A DNA stretch of 64,000 bases from Croceimicrobium sp965228705 (lineage in GTDB: Bacteria; Bacteroidota; Bacteroidia; Flavobacteriales; Schleiferiaceae): NCBI RefSeq assembly GCF_965228705.1, contig NZ_OZ245832.1, forward strand, positions 2,790,001 through 2,854,000. The letters are read 5' to 3'. The position numbers and the translations under genes are program-made. The notes beneath the pieces were generated by a model, which had not been told where the DNA came from, ran no database searches, and was given only the letters and a program-made list of their open reading frames with translations. How positions within the stretch are numbered: the first letter of the stretch is position 1; each line of letters opens with the position of its first letter. This document shows positions 26,961 through 36,025 of this stretch, piece after piece.

Positions 26961-27413
26961 AGGTGGGTAATTTTTAATAAGTCTGTAAAGATTTCGTTTT
27001 CAAAGCTTTGCTATTAACAATAAAGAAATAATAATCAGGGTGGATTGTTTATTACTTCTTAAAAATAGTGCTTGACTTTTTCAATTCCGACTTTGTATAG
27101 GCAAATATCCGATTTTAAGGGCGCAGCTTATTCTTTTTTACCACAACAATTTTCACCAGCTGAAGGGAGTTTATTAACCGCGCAGCGGCGAAATTTTTTT
27201 TAAATCCGCTCCGTGAATTAGGCTTATGAACAATTGTGAATAGCGATAGCTTTAAGCTGGTAAATGAAGCATTTATGCTGTAAGTTAGCCTTGAATTGTT
27301 GTGAATAAGATTTAATAGCTCAAGAAAGCAAGGCTTCCTTCTGAAATTTATACCGTCTATTCACAGCACATTATTATCATCATAAGATTTAGATTTTAAA
27401 AAAGACTATATAT
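26961..27413. other. Gene-free region with DnaA-box-like repeats; candidate replication origin
   Basis: The 453 bases between divergent rpiB and the MORN gene hold no open frame or RNA gene that I recognise, in an otherwise tightly packed window. Three nonamers close to the DnaA box TTATnCACA occur: TGTGAATAG at 27235-27243, TGTGAATAA at 27300-27308 and, inverted, CTATTCACA at 27357-27365. AT-rich tracts lie at 27190-27202 and 27370-27413. In sampled lines the + strand becomes relatively richer in G to the right of this region than to the left. These are features expected at a chromosomal origin, but function is inferred. Confidence 0.4.
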
Positions 27414-28991
27414 ATGTTATTAAGAACCTTGGCTTTTATCCTGATAGCGGTCTTTCCTCTATCTTCGTTTTCGCAAACAGCCGGGGATAGTCTCAAGCCC
27501 ACCCGCTACTACTACGAGAATGGGCAAGTAAGCAGCGAAGGGAGCTTACGCAATGGCAAGCCAGATGCCTATTGGAAAAGTTATTACCGCAATGGGGTCC
27601 TGAAAGCCGAAGGAAATCGCCAAAATTACGAACTGCAAGGTCCCTGGATCTTTTACAATCGCGAAGGAGTACGAACCTCAGAAATTAATTACCAAGGGGG
27701 AAAGAAGAATGGTCCCAGTAAGGTTTACAAAGAGGGAAAGCTTTTAAAAATCGATCAGTTTAAAGAGGATGTTCAAGTAGGGCTTAGCACCTTTTTCTAT
27801 CCGGATAGTTCAGTGCAAAAGGAAGTGCCTTATGTAGATGGTAAAACCGAGGGAATTGGATACGAATATGCGGAGGATGGCAGAGTGATCACGCTATTAA
27901 CATTTAAGAATGGAGCGCTTATTCGCAAGCAAAATATCAATCGCTTCGATCAACAAGAACAAAAGCAGGGGATGTGGATGGAGTTTCATGGCAATAAGAG
28001 CATTGCGGTAGAAGGTCCCTATCTCAATGATCTTAAAAATGGTTATTGGAAGTATTATAAATCCAATGGCAATTTGATTCGGGTTGAAAAATGGATTCAT
28101 GGCGAGCTGCAGGAAGGTGCCACAGAGGTAGCTAAACTGGAAATCAAAAGGGAAATAGATCCTAAGACCGGTAATGTGATTTTTAAAGGAGCTTATCAAA
28201 ATGGCAAGGCTACCGGGGTGCATCGCGAATACAATTCGCAGGGAGAAATTATTGCTGCTCGCGTTTACGATCAAGGCATTAAATTATTTGAAGGTTTAAT
28301 CGATGAACAAGGCCGTAAGCAAGGACCTTGGAAAAGTTTTTATCGGGATGGCAGCCTTAAAGCAGAGGGGAGTTATAAGGATGATTTGAAAGTTGGGAAA
28401 TGGCTTTACTATTTCAGAGATGGTAAAATCGAACAACAGGGATCTTATGTAGCAGGAAAGGCAAATGGATTATGGGAATGGTATTTCCAGAATGGTCAAA
28501 TTTTGAGGGAAGAAGAATATGCCTTTGGTTTGGAAGATGGAATGTCTACCGAATACAATGATACCGGTGCAGTAATTGCCCAGGGATCCTATGTTGATGG
28601 TATGAAGGAAGGAGCCTGGGTATTCACGATCAATGATAATAAAGAAGAAGGAAGCTATTTCGAAGGTTTGCGTAATGGGCTATGGAAGCATTATTATCTG
28701 GATAAAGAACAGTTGAGTTTTGAAGGAAGCTTTGAAAACGGACTCGAATCAGGTACGCATATTTATTATTATCCCAATGGGCAGATAAAACGCCGGGGAG
28801 ATTATGCTGGAGGAGTACGTCAAGGGATTTGGGAGTTCTTTACAGAGACCGGAGACCGCATTGTGACCATCGAGTATATGGATGGAGTTGAAGTGCGCTA
28901 TAATGGCGAGAAAATAGATTATGGCCGTCGATATGAACGGGCGGTAGCCGAAGAAAAAGCACGAGAAAGTCTTTCCGAAGAAACAGAATAA
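27414..28991 (+). CDS. Exported MORN/YwqK-repeat protein
   Basis: A 525-residue protein with a signal peptide ending SSFSQ. The rest is a long series of about 20-residue repeats of the type YYxNGxxxxEGxxxNGKxxGxWxxY, at least fifteen by eye. These MORN-like or YwqK-type repeats form an elongated beta structure. In databases such proteins are often named YwqK family antitoxin, but there is no toxin gene next to it. In Bacteroidota they are usually periplasmic or outer-membrane proteins of unknown function. The C-terminus is acidic and charged. Confidence 0.85.
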   Translation: MLLRTLAFILIAVFPLSSFSQTAGDSLKPTRYYYENGQVSSEGSLRNGKPDAYWKSYYRNGVLKAEGNRQNYELQGPWIFYNREGVRTSEINYQGGKKNGPSKVYKEGKLLKIDQFKEDVQVGLSTFFYPDSSVQKEVPYVDGKTEGIGYEYAEDGRVITLLTFKNGALIRKQNINRFDQQEQKQGMWMEFHGNKSIAVEGPYLNDLKNGYWKYYKSNGNLIRVEKWIHGELQEGATEVAKLEIKREIDPKTGNVIFKGAYQNGKATGVHREYNSQGEIIAARVYDQGIKLFEGLIDEQGRKQGPWKSFYRDGSLKAEGSYKDDLKVGKWLYYFRDGKIEQQGSYVAGKANGLWEWYFQNGQILREEEYAFGLEDGMSTEYNDTGAVIAQGSYVDGMKEGAWVFTINDNKEEGSYFEGLRNGLWKHYYLDKEQLSFEGSFENGLESGTHIYYYPNGQIKRRGDYAGGVRQGIWEFFTETGDRIVTIEYMDGVEVRYNGEKIDYGRRYERAVAEEKARESLSEETE

Positions 28992-29017
28992 GTTTCTTTG
29001 AAGCTCTAAAAAATACT

Positions 29018-29581
29018 ATGGCAGAATTTCCCCGTAAGGCTGGTGAATGGACCGAACTTAGCCGTGAGACTGTTTATGAAAATCCCTGGATTAAAGTAGA
29101 GCACAGTACCATCTTAAATCCTAATGGAGGAGATGGAATTTATGGGAAAGTGCATTTTAAGAATCTGGCAATTGGCGTTCTGGCCATTACAGATAAAGAG
29201 GAGATATTTCTGGTTGGGCAGGAGCGGTTTCCTTTTGATGGGGCGTATTCCTGGGAGATAATTGAAGGTGGCGGTCCTATTGAAATTGATCCTCTGGAAA
29301 GCGCAAAAAGAGAGCTTAAAGAGGAAACAGGTTTAGAAGCTTCGGAATGGGAGTTTATGCAAGAAATGCATTTAAGTAATTCGGTTTCCGATGAGCGATC
29401 CCTTTGTTTTATTGCTAAAAATTTGACTCAAAAGGAAGCAGAACCTGAGGATAGCGAAAAGCTGAAAATAAAAAAGCTCCCTTTTCAGGAAGCTCTTCAA
29501 ATGGTGTTGGAAGGAGAAATTAAGGATAGCATTTCAGTAGCAGCTATCCTGCAGTATGCCCTTCGAAAGGTTTCGAATTAG
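29018..29581 (+). CDS. NUDIX hydrolase, probable ADP-sugar pyrophosphatase
   Basis: A 187-residue NUDIX protein. The catalytic part of the NUDIX box, RELKEETGLEA near residue 94, is intact. The first Glu of the box appears shifted by one residue (PIEIDPLE), a small departure from G-x5-E-x7-REUxEE. The N-terminal WTELSRETVYENPWIKVEHS is typical of ADP-ribose pyrophosphatases. It likely cleaves ADP-ribose or related nucleoside diphosphate sugars. It follows the MORN gene by 26 bases and is convergent with the DUF2911 gene (4-base overlap). Confidence 0.88.
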   Translation: MAEFPRKAGEWTELSRETVYENPWIKVEHSTILNPNGGDGIYGKVHFKNLAIGVLAITDKEEIFLVGQERFPFDGAYSWEIIEGGGPIEIDPLESAKRELKEETGLEASEWEFMQEMHLSNSVSDERSLCFIAKNLTQKEAEPEDSEKLKIKKLPFQEALQMVLEGEIKDSISVAAILQYALRKVSN

Positions 29582-30084
29582 GCTTTCTCCACTTCAAAAT
29601 AAACTTGAGTGGTATCCCAGCTGAGGCTGATACTACCCTTTTCTGAAATTTCAATACTGAATTTTTCAGCTGGGCTTTTTGTCTGCTTAGCAGGGACTTT
29701 AAAGCTGAGAATATCTTTTTCTGAATCATAATTATAAGCACCCCATTGATTCCATACGGCGTTAATGATTATGGTCCATTCCTTCTGACCAGGAATAGTG
29801 AAAAGAGCATATTTACCGGCTTTAACTACTTGCCCGTTAATTTTTACATCCTGACTAAATTCAATCACGGTAGCTTCATTGGCACCGGTACGCCAAACTT
29901 TATCAAAAGGCACTAAATCGCCAAAAATGGTCCGTCCTTTCATGGAAGGTTGACCATATTGAATTTTAATTTCCAGATTTCCAATCTCCTGACTGGTTGT
30001 AATAAGTGGGCTAGCTCTTTTTTCTTGAGCTTGTAATCCATTGAATATAAAAAGAGTGAGTATGCTTAAAAGGAATTTTTTCAT
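29578..30084 (-). CDS. DUF2911 family exported protein
   Basis: A 168-residue protein with a signal peptide (LFIFNGLQAQ). The DUF2911 pattern is clear: IQYGQPSMKGRTIFGDLVPF, then VWRTGANEATVIEF, GKYALFTIPG and WGAYNY. The family is common in Bacteroidota and its function is unknown. It has no operon partner. Confidence 0.88.
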   Translation of the reverse strand: MKKFLLSILTLFIFNGLQAQEKRASPLITTSQEIGNLEIKIQYGQPSMKGRTIFGDLVPFDKVWRTGANEATVIEFSQDVKINGQVVKAGKYALFTIPGQKEWTIIINAVWNQWGAYNYDSEKDILSFKVPAKQTKSPAEKFSIEISEKGSISLSWDTTQVYFEVEKA

Positions 30085-30181
30085 AACTTATACTTTTATA
30101 TAGGCTAAGCTAGCAGAAAAATTCGGTGGTTCTGTTAATTTTCATAATATTGAAAACTAAGGGCAGGGGAATATTTAAGGA

Positions 30182-30730
30182 ATGATCTCAAAACTTGCGA
30201 AAGTATTTGGACTGGGGGATAAGGAGCAGTACCGTACCACCAAGGTGAGGAATGATGCCTGTACTTATAACTTTACCGCAGTCAATATGCGCTTCAACAA
30301 AGTGAAAGGCTTTTTTAAAGAAGCTAAGGTTGAAGTAGATTTTAATATTCACGCATTAGATCAAAGTTTTTTAAATCTACGCTGGCCCATTGATGGCATT
30401 CGCACCGGCATACCGGAACGCGATAAGCAGTTGATAGAAGCGGTTCATTTTTTTAATGGATTGGAATATCCCGAAATTGTATTTAAGAGTAGGGAAATTA
30501 GCAAAGAAGCTAAAAATCAACTGATTGTAACGGGGGACTTGTTTATAAAGGAGCATCGAAAAACTGTGGCGCTCTATGTAGGTTATAGCCAGGATAAGTA
30601 TGGCTATCAACTTTTTGTAGACTACAGTTTGGACCGCTTTGAATTTGGAATCGGCGAAAGTGGAAGCTTTGCCATAGGCCGACAAATTGAACTAGAGTTT
30701 GATATTTGCCTCCAATTCGAAAGTGCCTAG
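30182..30730 (+). CDS. YceI-like protein without signal peptide
   Basis: A 182-residue protein resembling the YceI lipocalin-like barrel: FTAVNMRFNKVKGFFKEAKVEVDF, a middle helix region (ERDKQLIEAVHFFNGLEYPEIVFKS) and strands ending LEFDICLQF. YceI proteins bind long isoprenoid or lipid ligands in the periplasm. This one has no signal peptide, so it may act in the cytoplasm or the start may be wrong, though I see no upstream hydrophobic extension. Confidence 0.75.
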   Translation: MISKLAKVFGLGDKEQYRTTKVRNDACTYNFTAVNMRFNKVKGFFKEAKVEVDFNIHALDQSFLNLRWPIDGIRTGIPERDKQLIEAVHFFNGLEYPEIVFKSREISKEAKNQLIVTGDLFIKEHRKTVALYVGYSQDKYGYQLFVDYSLDRFEFGIGESGSFAIGRQIELEFDICLQFESA

Positions 30731-30768
30731 CATCCAATATTTTATACTGAGATATTTTTTTTAATCCG

Positions 30769-30776
30769 TAACTTTG
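30769..30776 (+). promoter_or_regulatory. Candidate -7 element (TAACTTTG) of the histidine kinase gene
   Basis: TAACTTTG matches TAnnTTTG exactly and ends 17 bases before the TTG at 30794. It lies 53 bases before the first in-frame ATG at 30830. The short spacing seen elsewhere in the window favours the TTG start. Confidence 0.5.
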
Positions 30777-30787
30777 CGGAATATTTT

Positions 30788-32896
30788 TTGGGATTGAAGT
30801 TATGTTGGGGAAATACGATTAAGGCCTTAATGTTGAGCATTATGCCTATTACCATGATATCCATGGATGCACAGCAGGTGCGGAAATGGGATCTGGATAG
30901 TTTGTATTATCTCGCTTTCGATCAAATCGGTAATGACCTGGTAGAAGGTCGAATTGAAACCGATAAATATTATAAGGCAGCTTTGTTTCTCAAAGATAGT
31001 AGCAATCTTGCCTATGCCTTAGATCTCAAAGGTTTAGATGCCTATATGCGCGATGAGGTGGATTCTGCGAAAATCTATGCAGATCAATCCATTAAGCTTT
31101 TTCGCATTTTAAAGGATTCCACTGGTCTCAGCACCGCGATTTATAATTTGAGTAATTATCACGAGTATCTGGGGGAATATACCACCGCATTGCGCTACTT
31201 ACATTTAGCCCGGGAAATTGATATAAAAATGGGTAATAAAAAGGATAATGATCCTTTCTATTATAACCGGCTAAGTGATATCGTTTATTCTCAAGGTCAA
31301 TTGGAGCTTTCGCTACGCTATTTGCATAAAGCCTGGCGTGCTCAACATGAAAGTGGTTATATCGCTTATTATCTCAGTCCGGCATTGCATTTAAATTATG
31401 CCTGGATTTACAGTGATTTAGGGGTTACCGAATTAGCAGAGTACCATGCTAAAAAAGCCTACAGTTATACGGCTGAAGATTCGCTCTTAACCACGCGTTC
31501 CGGAGCATTGGAAGTTTTAAGTATTTCGGCGGAGCAAAGAGGGGATATGGATTTAGCCCTGGCTTATGCCGAAAAGGCTTTAGAATTAAATAAAGCCTAC
31601 GGAGATCCATATTTTATTACCTACAGTCATTTGTTTTTGATGTCGCATTACACCGTGGTGAATGAGCTTGATAAAGCGGAATATTATGCGAATTTGGTTT
31701 TAAGGAATATGGAGCCTTTTGAGCGCAGTCCGACTTTCGTGGTAGACATGAATGATGAGCTCTATAAATTCTATAAAAAGAAAGGCGATGAAGCCAGAGC
31801 TCTAAAACATTTGGAACGCAGTTCAGAAGCGCGCAGAATTATCAATGAAGTGGATGGCATAGCTGCTATGAAACAATTTGATGAGGAAATGGAGAATCGC
31901 TATCGAGAGCTGATGAAGACCAAGTCTCGATTGCAAGAAGAAGAAATTAATTTACAGAATACTCTGCTGGTCTTCGCCCTAATTTTATTGATTGGCGTAT
32001 TAGGCTTTCTAGTATTGCTTTATCGCAGTAATAAACAGATGAATGCCGCCAATGAGCAATTGGTACGTCAAAATAATCAAATCGAGAATCAAAAGCAGGA
32101 AATTCAAAATCAAGCTGAAGATCTGGAAGATCGAAATGCAGAACTGGAGAAATTAAATAGCAGTAAAGACCGTCTTTTCTCCATTTTGGCTCATGACCTG
32201 CGACAACCTTTTAATCAGATTATTGGAGTTATTGACTTGGTTGAAGGTGAGCAATTGGAAGCGGAAGATCGCAAGAGTATTTTAAGCAGTTTAAAAGCTT
32301 CGGTACAATCTACTTCGGATTTGGTGACCAATGTGCTTACCTGGAGTAAGGCGCAGTTTGCAGGAGTTACTTTGAAGCCTGAATATTTAGCCCTTGCTAA
32401 TACTGTTAAAAGAGCGCTGCTTCATTTTAGTATTGCTTTGGATAAGAAGAAGATCAAGGTGGTTTTTGATATTCCGGATCAACTTTCTATTGTTTTCGAT
32501 AAGGATCATTTTGACAGTGTATTGCGGAATTTATTCAGCAATGCTTATAAGTTTTCACCCGCTAATTCTACCATTCACATATCGGCCAAAGCCAATACAC
32601 AGAAGAAACGAGTTTACCTCTACATTCGAGATGAGGGTATAGGCATGGATCAGTATCAAAAGGAACAATTGGTTTCCGGGGATCAGGCGGTAGATTCTAT
32701 TAATGGAACTTTTAATGAATCAGGAACGGGTATTGGTATGGTGATCGTACGCGATTTCCTTCGCGAAAATGAATCCTATTTTGATATCGAATCCAAGATC
32801 AATGAGGGAACTACTTTCATTATTAATATGCCTATGGGTCCGGAGGTAAATCTGCGCTCAGCTAGCAATATCAAAGCGGTTCAGGATTTTCTCTAG
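30788..32896 (+). CDS. TPR-containing sensor histidine kinase, orphan
   Basis: A membrane kinase of about 700 residues. An exported region with TPR-like helices (to about residue 370) is followed by a membrane helix (about 395-415), a coiled coil, and the kinase core. That core has the phospho-accepting His near residue 468 in SILAHDLRQPFNQIIG, N-box NLFSNAYKFSP, G1 DEGIGMD and G2 GTGIGMV. No response regulator lies next to it. The start is uncertain: TTG at 30788 or 30794 gives a better signal peptide (basic residues before the hydrophobic stretch), while ATG at 30830 would lack them. Confidence 0.88.
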   Translation: MGLKLCWGNTIKALMLSIMPITMISMDAQQVRKWDLDSLYYLAFDQIGNDLVEGRIETDKYYKAALFLKDSSNLAYALDLKGLDAYMRDEVDSAKIYADQSIKLFRILKDSTGLSTAIYNLSNYHEYLGEYTTALRYLHLAREIDIKMGNKKDNDPFYYNRLSDIVYSQGQLELSLRYLHKAWRAQHESGYIAYYLSPALHLNYAWIYSDLGVTELAEYHAKKAYSYTAEDSLLTTRSGALEVLSISAEQRGDMDLALAYAEKALELNKAYGDPYFITYSHLFLMSHYTVVNELDKAEYYANLVLRNMEPFERSPTFVVDMNDELYKFYKKKGDEARALKHLERSSEARRIINEVDGIAAMKQFDEEMENRYRELMKTKSRLQEEEINLQNTLLVFALILLIGVLGFLVLLYRSNKQMNAANEQLVRQNNQIENQKQEIQNQAEDLEDRNAELEKLNSSKDRLFSILAHDLRQPFNQIIGVIDLVEGEQLEAEDRKSILSSLKASVQSTSDLVTNVLTWSKAQFAGVTLKPEYLALANTVKRALLHFSIALDKKKIKVVFDIPDQLSIVFDKDHFDSVLRNLFSNAYKFSPANSTIHISAKANTQKKRVYLYIRDEGIGMDQYQKEQLVSGDQAVDSINGTFNESGTGIGMVIVRDFLRENESYFDIESKINEGTTFIINMPMGPEVNLRSASNIKAVQDFL

Positions 32897-32897
32897 G

Positions 32898-33641
32898 CTA
32901 ACTGAAAAGCCCTTCCAAAACATCTCCTACTAAATAAGCCAATCCCGCAGCGGCAGCTCCCAGGAAAAAGGTTTCCAGCATACTGCGTATTACTTTGGTT
33001 TGGGTAACTATGGCTTTTAAATAACCGATCAGCATAAAGACCAGTCCGGTTAAAATGGAAGAATAGAGGAATAAGGGACTATCGGCCGACATGAGTTTGA
33101 GATAGTCTAAAACATAAACCAACAAGGGAATAAAACCGAAAAGCAAGAAGCTTAAAAAGGTAACTCCCCCCATGGCCCAGGGGGATTTGGTTTCTTCAGA
33201 CATTTCCAATTCTTCCTTCATCATCACATCCACCCAGCGATCTTTATCTGCGGTAATGGTATCTACTATTTGCTCTAAGATTTCGCCTTCAAAACCTTTG
33301 GCCCGGTAGATATCGCGGATTTCTTCTTTTTCTTTTTCAGGAAGATGTTCTACTTCCCAGTATTCAATATTCTCGTGCTTCTTGTAATTTTCCTTTTCAC
33401 TTTTGGTAGATAGATAACTTCCTACCGACATAGCAAAGCCATCGGCTATCAAGTTGGCAAAGCCTAAAATGATGACTACAGCGCTATCGAGGGTGGCACC
33501 TGCAGCGCCGGCTACCACTGCAAAGGTGGTTACACTGCCATCAATTCCCCCATAAACGAATTCCCCCAGATATTCCTGAAACCGATTAATCAATGGATAT
33601 TTGCTACCGTGAATACGATCTTCGTGACCTTTAGGGCTCAT
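32898..33641 (-). CDS. VIT1/CCC1 family iron/manganese transporter
   Basis: A 247-residue membrane protein. The family signature EYLGEFVYGGIDGSVTTFAVVAGAAGA starts near residue 23 and NLIADGFAMSVGSYLSTKSE follows. A charged cytoplasmic metal-binding helix pair (EYWEVEHLPEKEKEEI, residues about 92-150) precedes three more membrane helices. Family members export Fe2+ or Mn2+ from the cytosol. It has its own TATCTTTG promoter element and no operon partner. Confidence 0.9.
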   Translation of the reverse strand: MSPKGHEDRIHGSKYPLINRFQEYLGEFVYGGIDGSVTTFAVVAGAAGATLDSAVVIILGFANLIADGFAMSVGSYLSTKSEKENYKKHENIEYWEVEHLPEKEKEEIRDIYRAKGFEGEILEQIVDTITADKDRWVDVMMKEELEMSEETKSPWAMGGVTFLSFLLFGFIPLLVYVLDYLKLMSADSPLFLYSSILTGLVFMLIGYLKAIVTQTKVIRSMLETFFLGAAAAGLAYLVGDVLEGLFS

Positions 33642-33659
33642 GATGTAGAATTATAAACT

Positions 33660-33667
33660 CAAAGATA
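33660..33667 (-). promoter_or_regulatory. Candidate -7 element of the VIT1-type gene
   Basis: The minus strand reads TATCTTTG, a full TAnnTTTG match, 18 bases before the start codon. Confidence 0.5.
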
Positions 33668-33676
33668 TTCAGGATT

Positions 33677-34420
33677 TTGCGGATTCGCCGGGAACTGGGC
33701 TTTCTCTTGATAAGCCTAATCTTAATTAGTATTAATCCAGTTAAACTGAAAGGGCAGAGTCATTATGTAGATGGCTTGTATTGGCTTAGAGTGCAAACGC
33801 AGTTTACCTTTAGCCCTAAATGGTCGGGATCTCTGGAATTGGAAGAGCGTAGATTTTTAGCTCCCGATCGAGCGCATCAAAGGGTATTTCCGGATTTGCG
33901 ATTGTTCTACCATTTTGCGCCTTCCTGGAAAACCGGAATCGGATATACCAATTTCAGTATTAGTGGTCCTGGTACCGCTGATATTCCGGTAAATCAAGTT
34001 TTGCATGAGCAACGTTATGCGCTCTTTTTAGCCCGGAAATTTAAATGGGAGCAGAAATCTCTGGCTACCCAATGGAAGAGCGAACTGCGCAATTTCGATA
34101 GGGATCCCTTAGACGGGGAACTCAACTTTTTAGACTATGTTGTTCGATTGCGCTTCTTAGCGAAATACAGTTATGCTGTGAATCAGCATTGGAAGATATC
34201 TGCCGGCGATGAATTGCATATCAATGTAGCTGGAAATACCGATTATCAATTCTTTGATCAGAATCGGATTTTTGGCGGTTTAAGCTATAAGCATCAGGAC
34301 TTTAGCTATGGCTTGGATTATATATTCTGGTATCAAAAAAACCGCAGGGGCAGCGCATTTTTTCATCGCCACATCCTGCGGTTCACTTTTCAATATCAGT
34401 TCGATTTTAGCGGACTATAA
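33677..34420 (+). CDS. DUF2490 outer-membrane-like protein
   Basis: A 247-residue protein starting at a TTG, which gives a proper signal peptide (MRIRRELGFLLISLILISIN); no better ATG is in frame. The body is a set of alternating amphipathic strands (WSGSLELEERRF, WKTGIGYTNFSI, YSYAVNQHWKISAGDELHI, LRFTFQYQF) typical of DUF2490, a family of beta-barrel-like proteins of unknown role in Bacteroidota. It is convergent with the aldehyde dehydrogenase gene (6-base overlap). Confidence 0.8.
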   Translation: MRIRRELGFLLISLILISINPVKLKGQSHYVDGLYWLRVQTQFTFSPKWSGSLELEERRFLAPDRAHQRVFPDLRLFYHFAPSWKTGIGYTNFSISGPGTADIPVNQVLHEQRYALFLARKFKWEQKSLATQWKSELRNFDRDPLDGELNFLDYVVRLRFLAKYSYAVNQHWKISAGDELHINVAGNTDYQFFDQNRIFGGLSYKHQDFSYGLDYIFWYQKNRRGSAFFHRHILRFTFQYQFDFSGL

Positions 34421-35953
34421 ATCGAATTTGATGCCTTGTGCTAAAGGCACTTCTTTAGAATAGTTGATAGTATTGGTTTGACGACGCATATAAGCTTTCC
34501 AGGCATCGGATCCACTTTCGCGTCCACCGCCGGTTTCTTTTTCACCGCCAAAGGCTCCACCAATTTCAGCACCGCTGGTACCAATGTTCACATTGGCGAT
34601 TCCACAGTCGCTACCAGCCGCTGAGAGGAATAATTCGCTCTCCCGCATATCTGTAGTCATAATAGCTGAAGAAAGTCCCTGAGGCACGCCATTTTGAAGG
34701 GCAATAGCTTCGTCAAGATCCTTATACTTCATCACGTATAAAATGGGAGCGAAGGTTTCGTGTTGAACGATAGCATAGTGATTTTCCACTTCAGCAATAC
34801 AAGGCTTCACATAGCAACCGCTGCTGTACTCATCGCCTTGCAATACTTCACCTTCCACAATCATGGTTCCGCCTTGTTCTTTAATGGCAGCCAAAGCTAT
34901 TTCGTATTGCTCTACGGCCAGGGTATCGATAAGTGGACCTACGTGATTGTTCATGTCTAATGGATTGCCAATACGCAGCTGACCATAAGCCTTTTTAAGG
35001 GCGGCAATCACATTATCGTATTGACTTTCGTGGATGATTAATCGACGGGTACTGGTACAACGCTGACCAGCAGTACCTACGGCACCAAATACGGCTCCTA
35101 CCAAAGTAGATTCGATATCAGCTTTTTCCGAAATGATAATGGCATTATTGCCACCCAACTCTAAGATAGTTTTGCCTAAACGAGCGGCTACGGTCTGACC
35201 AACAATCTTACCCGTGCGGATAGATCCGGTGGCAGAGATTAAAGGCATGCGCTTGTCTTGAGTCATCCATTCACCTACTTCTACACCACCATTTACCAGG
35301 CAGGAAATACCTTCGGGAAGATTGTTTTCTTCTAAAACTTCATTGAAAATATTCTGGCAAGCGATACCACATAAAGGCACTTTTTCAGAAGGTTTCCAAA
35401 CGCATACATCACCACATACCCAAGCGATGGCAGCATTCCAGCACCAAACAGCTACTGGGAAGTTAAAGGCGGATATGATACCCACGGTACCCATAGGATG
35501 CCATTGCTCGTACATACGGTGAGAAGGACGCTCTGAGTGCATGGTAAGACCGTACAATTGACGGGATAGGCCTACAGCAAAATCACAGATGTCGATCATC
35601 TCTTGTACTTCACCCCAACCTTCTTGGAGGGATTTACCCATTTCCAGGGATACCAGGCGACCTAATAGATCTTTGTTTTCACGGAGTTTGTTTCCATACT
35701 GACGTACAATTTCACCACGCTTGGGAGCGGGCATGGTACGCCATACTTTAAAAGCTTCGTCGCTTTTAGCCATAATAGCTTCGTACTCTTCGCGCGTAGT
35801 TTGAGTAACGCTGGCTAATTCTTGACCATTGATGGGCGTATGCGAAACAATTTTAGGACCAGCTCCAAAAAACTCTTTTCCGGTAGAACTGCCGGGGTTT
35901 TCTTTGGATATCCCTAATCCTTCTAAAATGTTGTTAATTTCTGAGAGGTTCAT
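34415..35953 (-). CDS. Aldehyde dehydrogenase, ALDH7 (alpha-aminoadipic semialdehyde) type
   Basis: A 512-residue NAD-dependent aldehyde dehydrogenase. The catalytic Cys299 is in GTAGQRCTSTRR and the general base E265 in ILELGGN. The cofactor segment FNFPVAVWCWNAAIAWVCG and the C-terminal EKETGGGRESGSDAWKAYMRR are typical of the ALDH7/antiquitin branch. This branch oxidises alpha-aminoadipic semialdehyde in lysine breakdown. No other lysine catabolism gene is adjacent. TAATTTCG 19 bases upstream is a likely -7 element. Confidence 0.92.
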   Translation of the reverse strand: MNLSEINNILEGLGISKENPGSSTGKEFFGAGPKIVSHTPINGQELASVTQTTREEYEAIMAKSDEAFKVWRTMPAPKRGEIVRQYGNKLRENKDLLGRLVSLEMGKSLQEGWGEVQEMIDICDFAVGLSRQLYGLTMHSERPSHRMYEQWHPMGTVGIISAFNFPVAVWCWNAAIAWVCGDVCVWKPSEKVPLCGIACQNIFNEVLEENNLPEGISCLVNGGVEVGEWMTQDKRMPLISATGSIRTGKIVGQTVAARLGKTILELGGNNAIIISEKADIESTLVGAVFGAVGTAGQRCTSTRRLIIHESQYDNVIAALKKAYGQLRIGNPLDMNNHVGPLIDTLAVEQYEIALAAIKEQGGTMIVEGEVLQGDEYSSGCYVKPCIAEVENHYAIVQHETFAPILYVMKYKDLDEAIALQNGVPQGLSSAIMTTDMRESELFLSAAGSDCGIANVNIGTSGAEIGGAFGGEKETGGGRESGSDAWKAYMRRQTNTINYSKEVPLAQGIKFDL

Positions 35954-35972
35954 GTCTTAGGATTTTAAGCAA

Positions 35973-35980
35973 CGAAATTA
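35973..35980 (-). promoter_or_regulatory. Candidate -7 element of the aldehyde dehydrogenase gene
   Basis: The minus strand reads TAATTTCG, 19 bases before the start codon. It is of the TAnnTTCG variant also seen before the MuiA-like gene. Confidence 0.42.
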
Positions 35981-36025
35981 GTTTTTCAGTTGGGAAATGA
36001 GCCGGATATACTTGATTTTTGAAGA

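Noticed and set aside
27414..28991. YwqK antitoxin label for the MORN-repeat protein
   Set aside because: No toxin partner is adjacent and the protein is exported, so a toxin-antitoxin role is not supported here.
34340..34383. 9-base inverted repeat AACCGCAGG / CCTGCGGTT
   Set aside because: It is inside the DUF2490 coding region, has a 26-base loop and no clean T run, so I do not call it a terminator.
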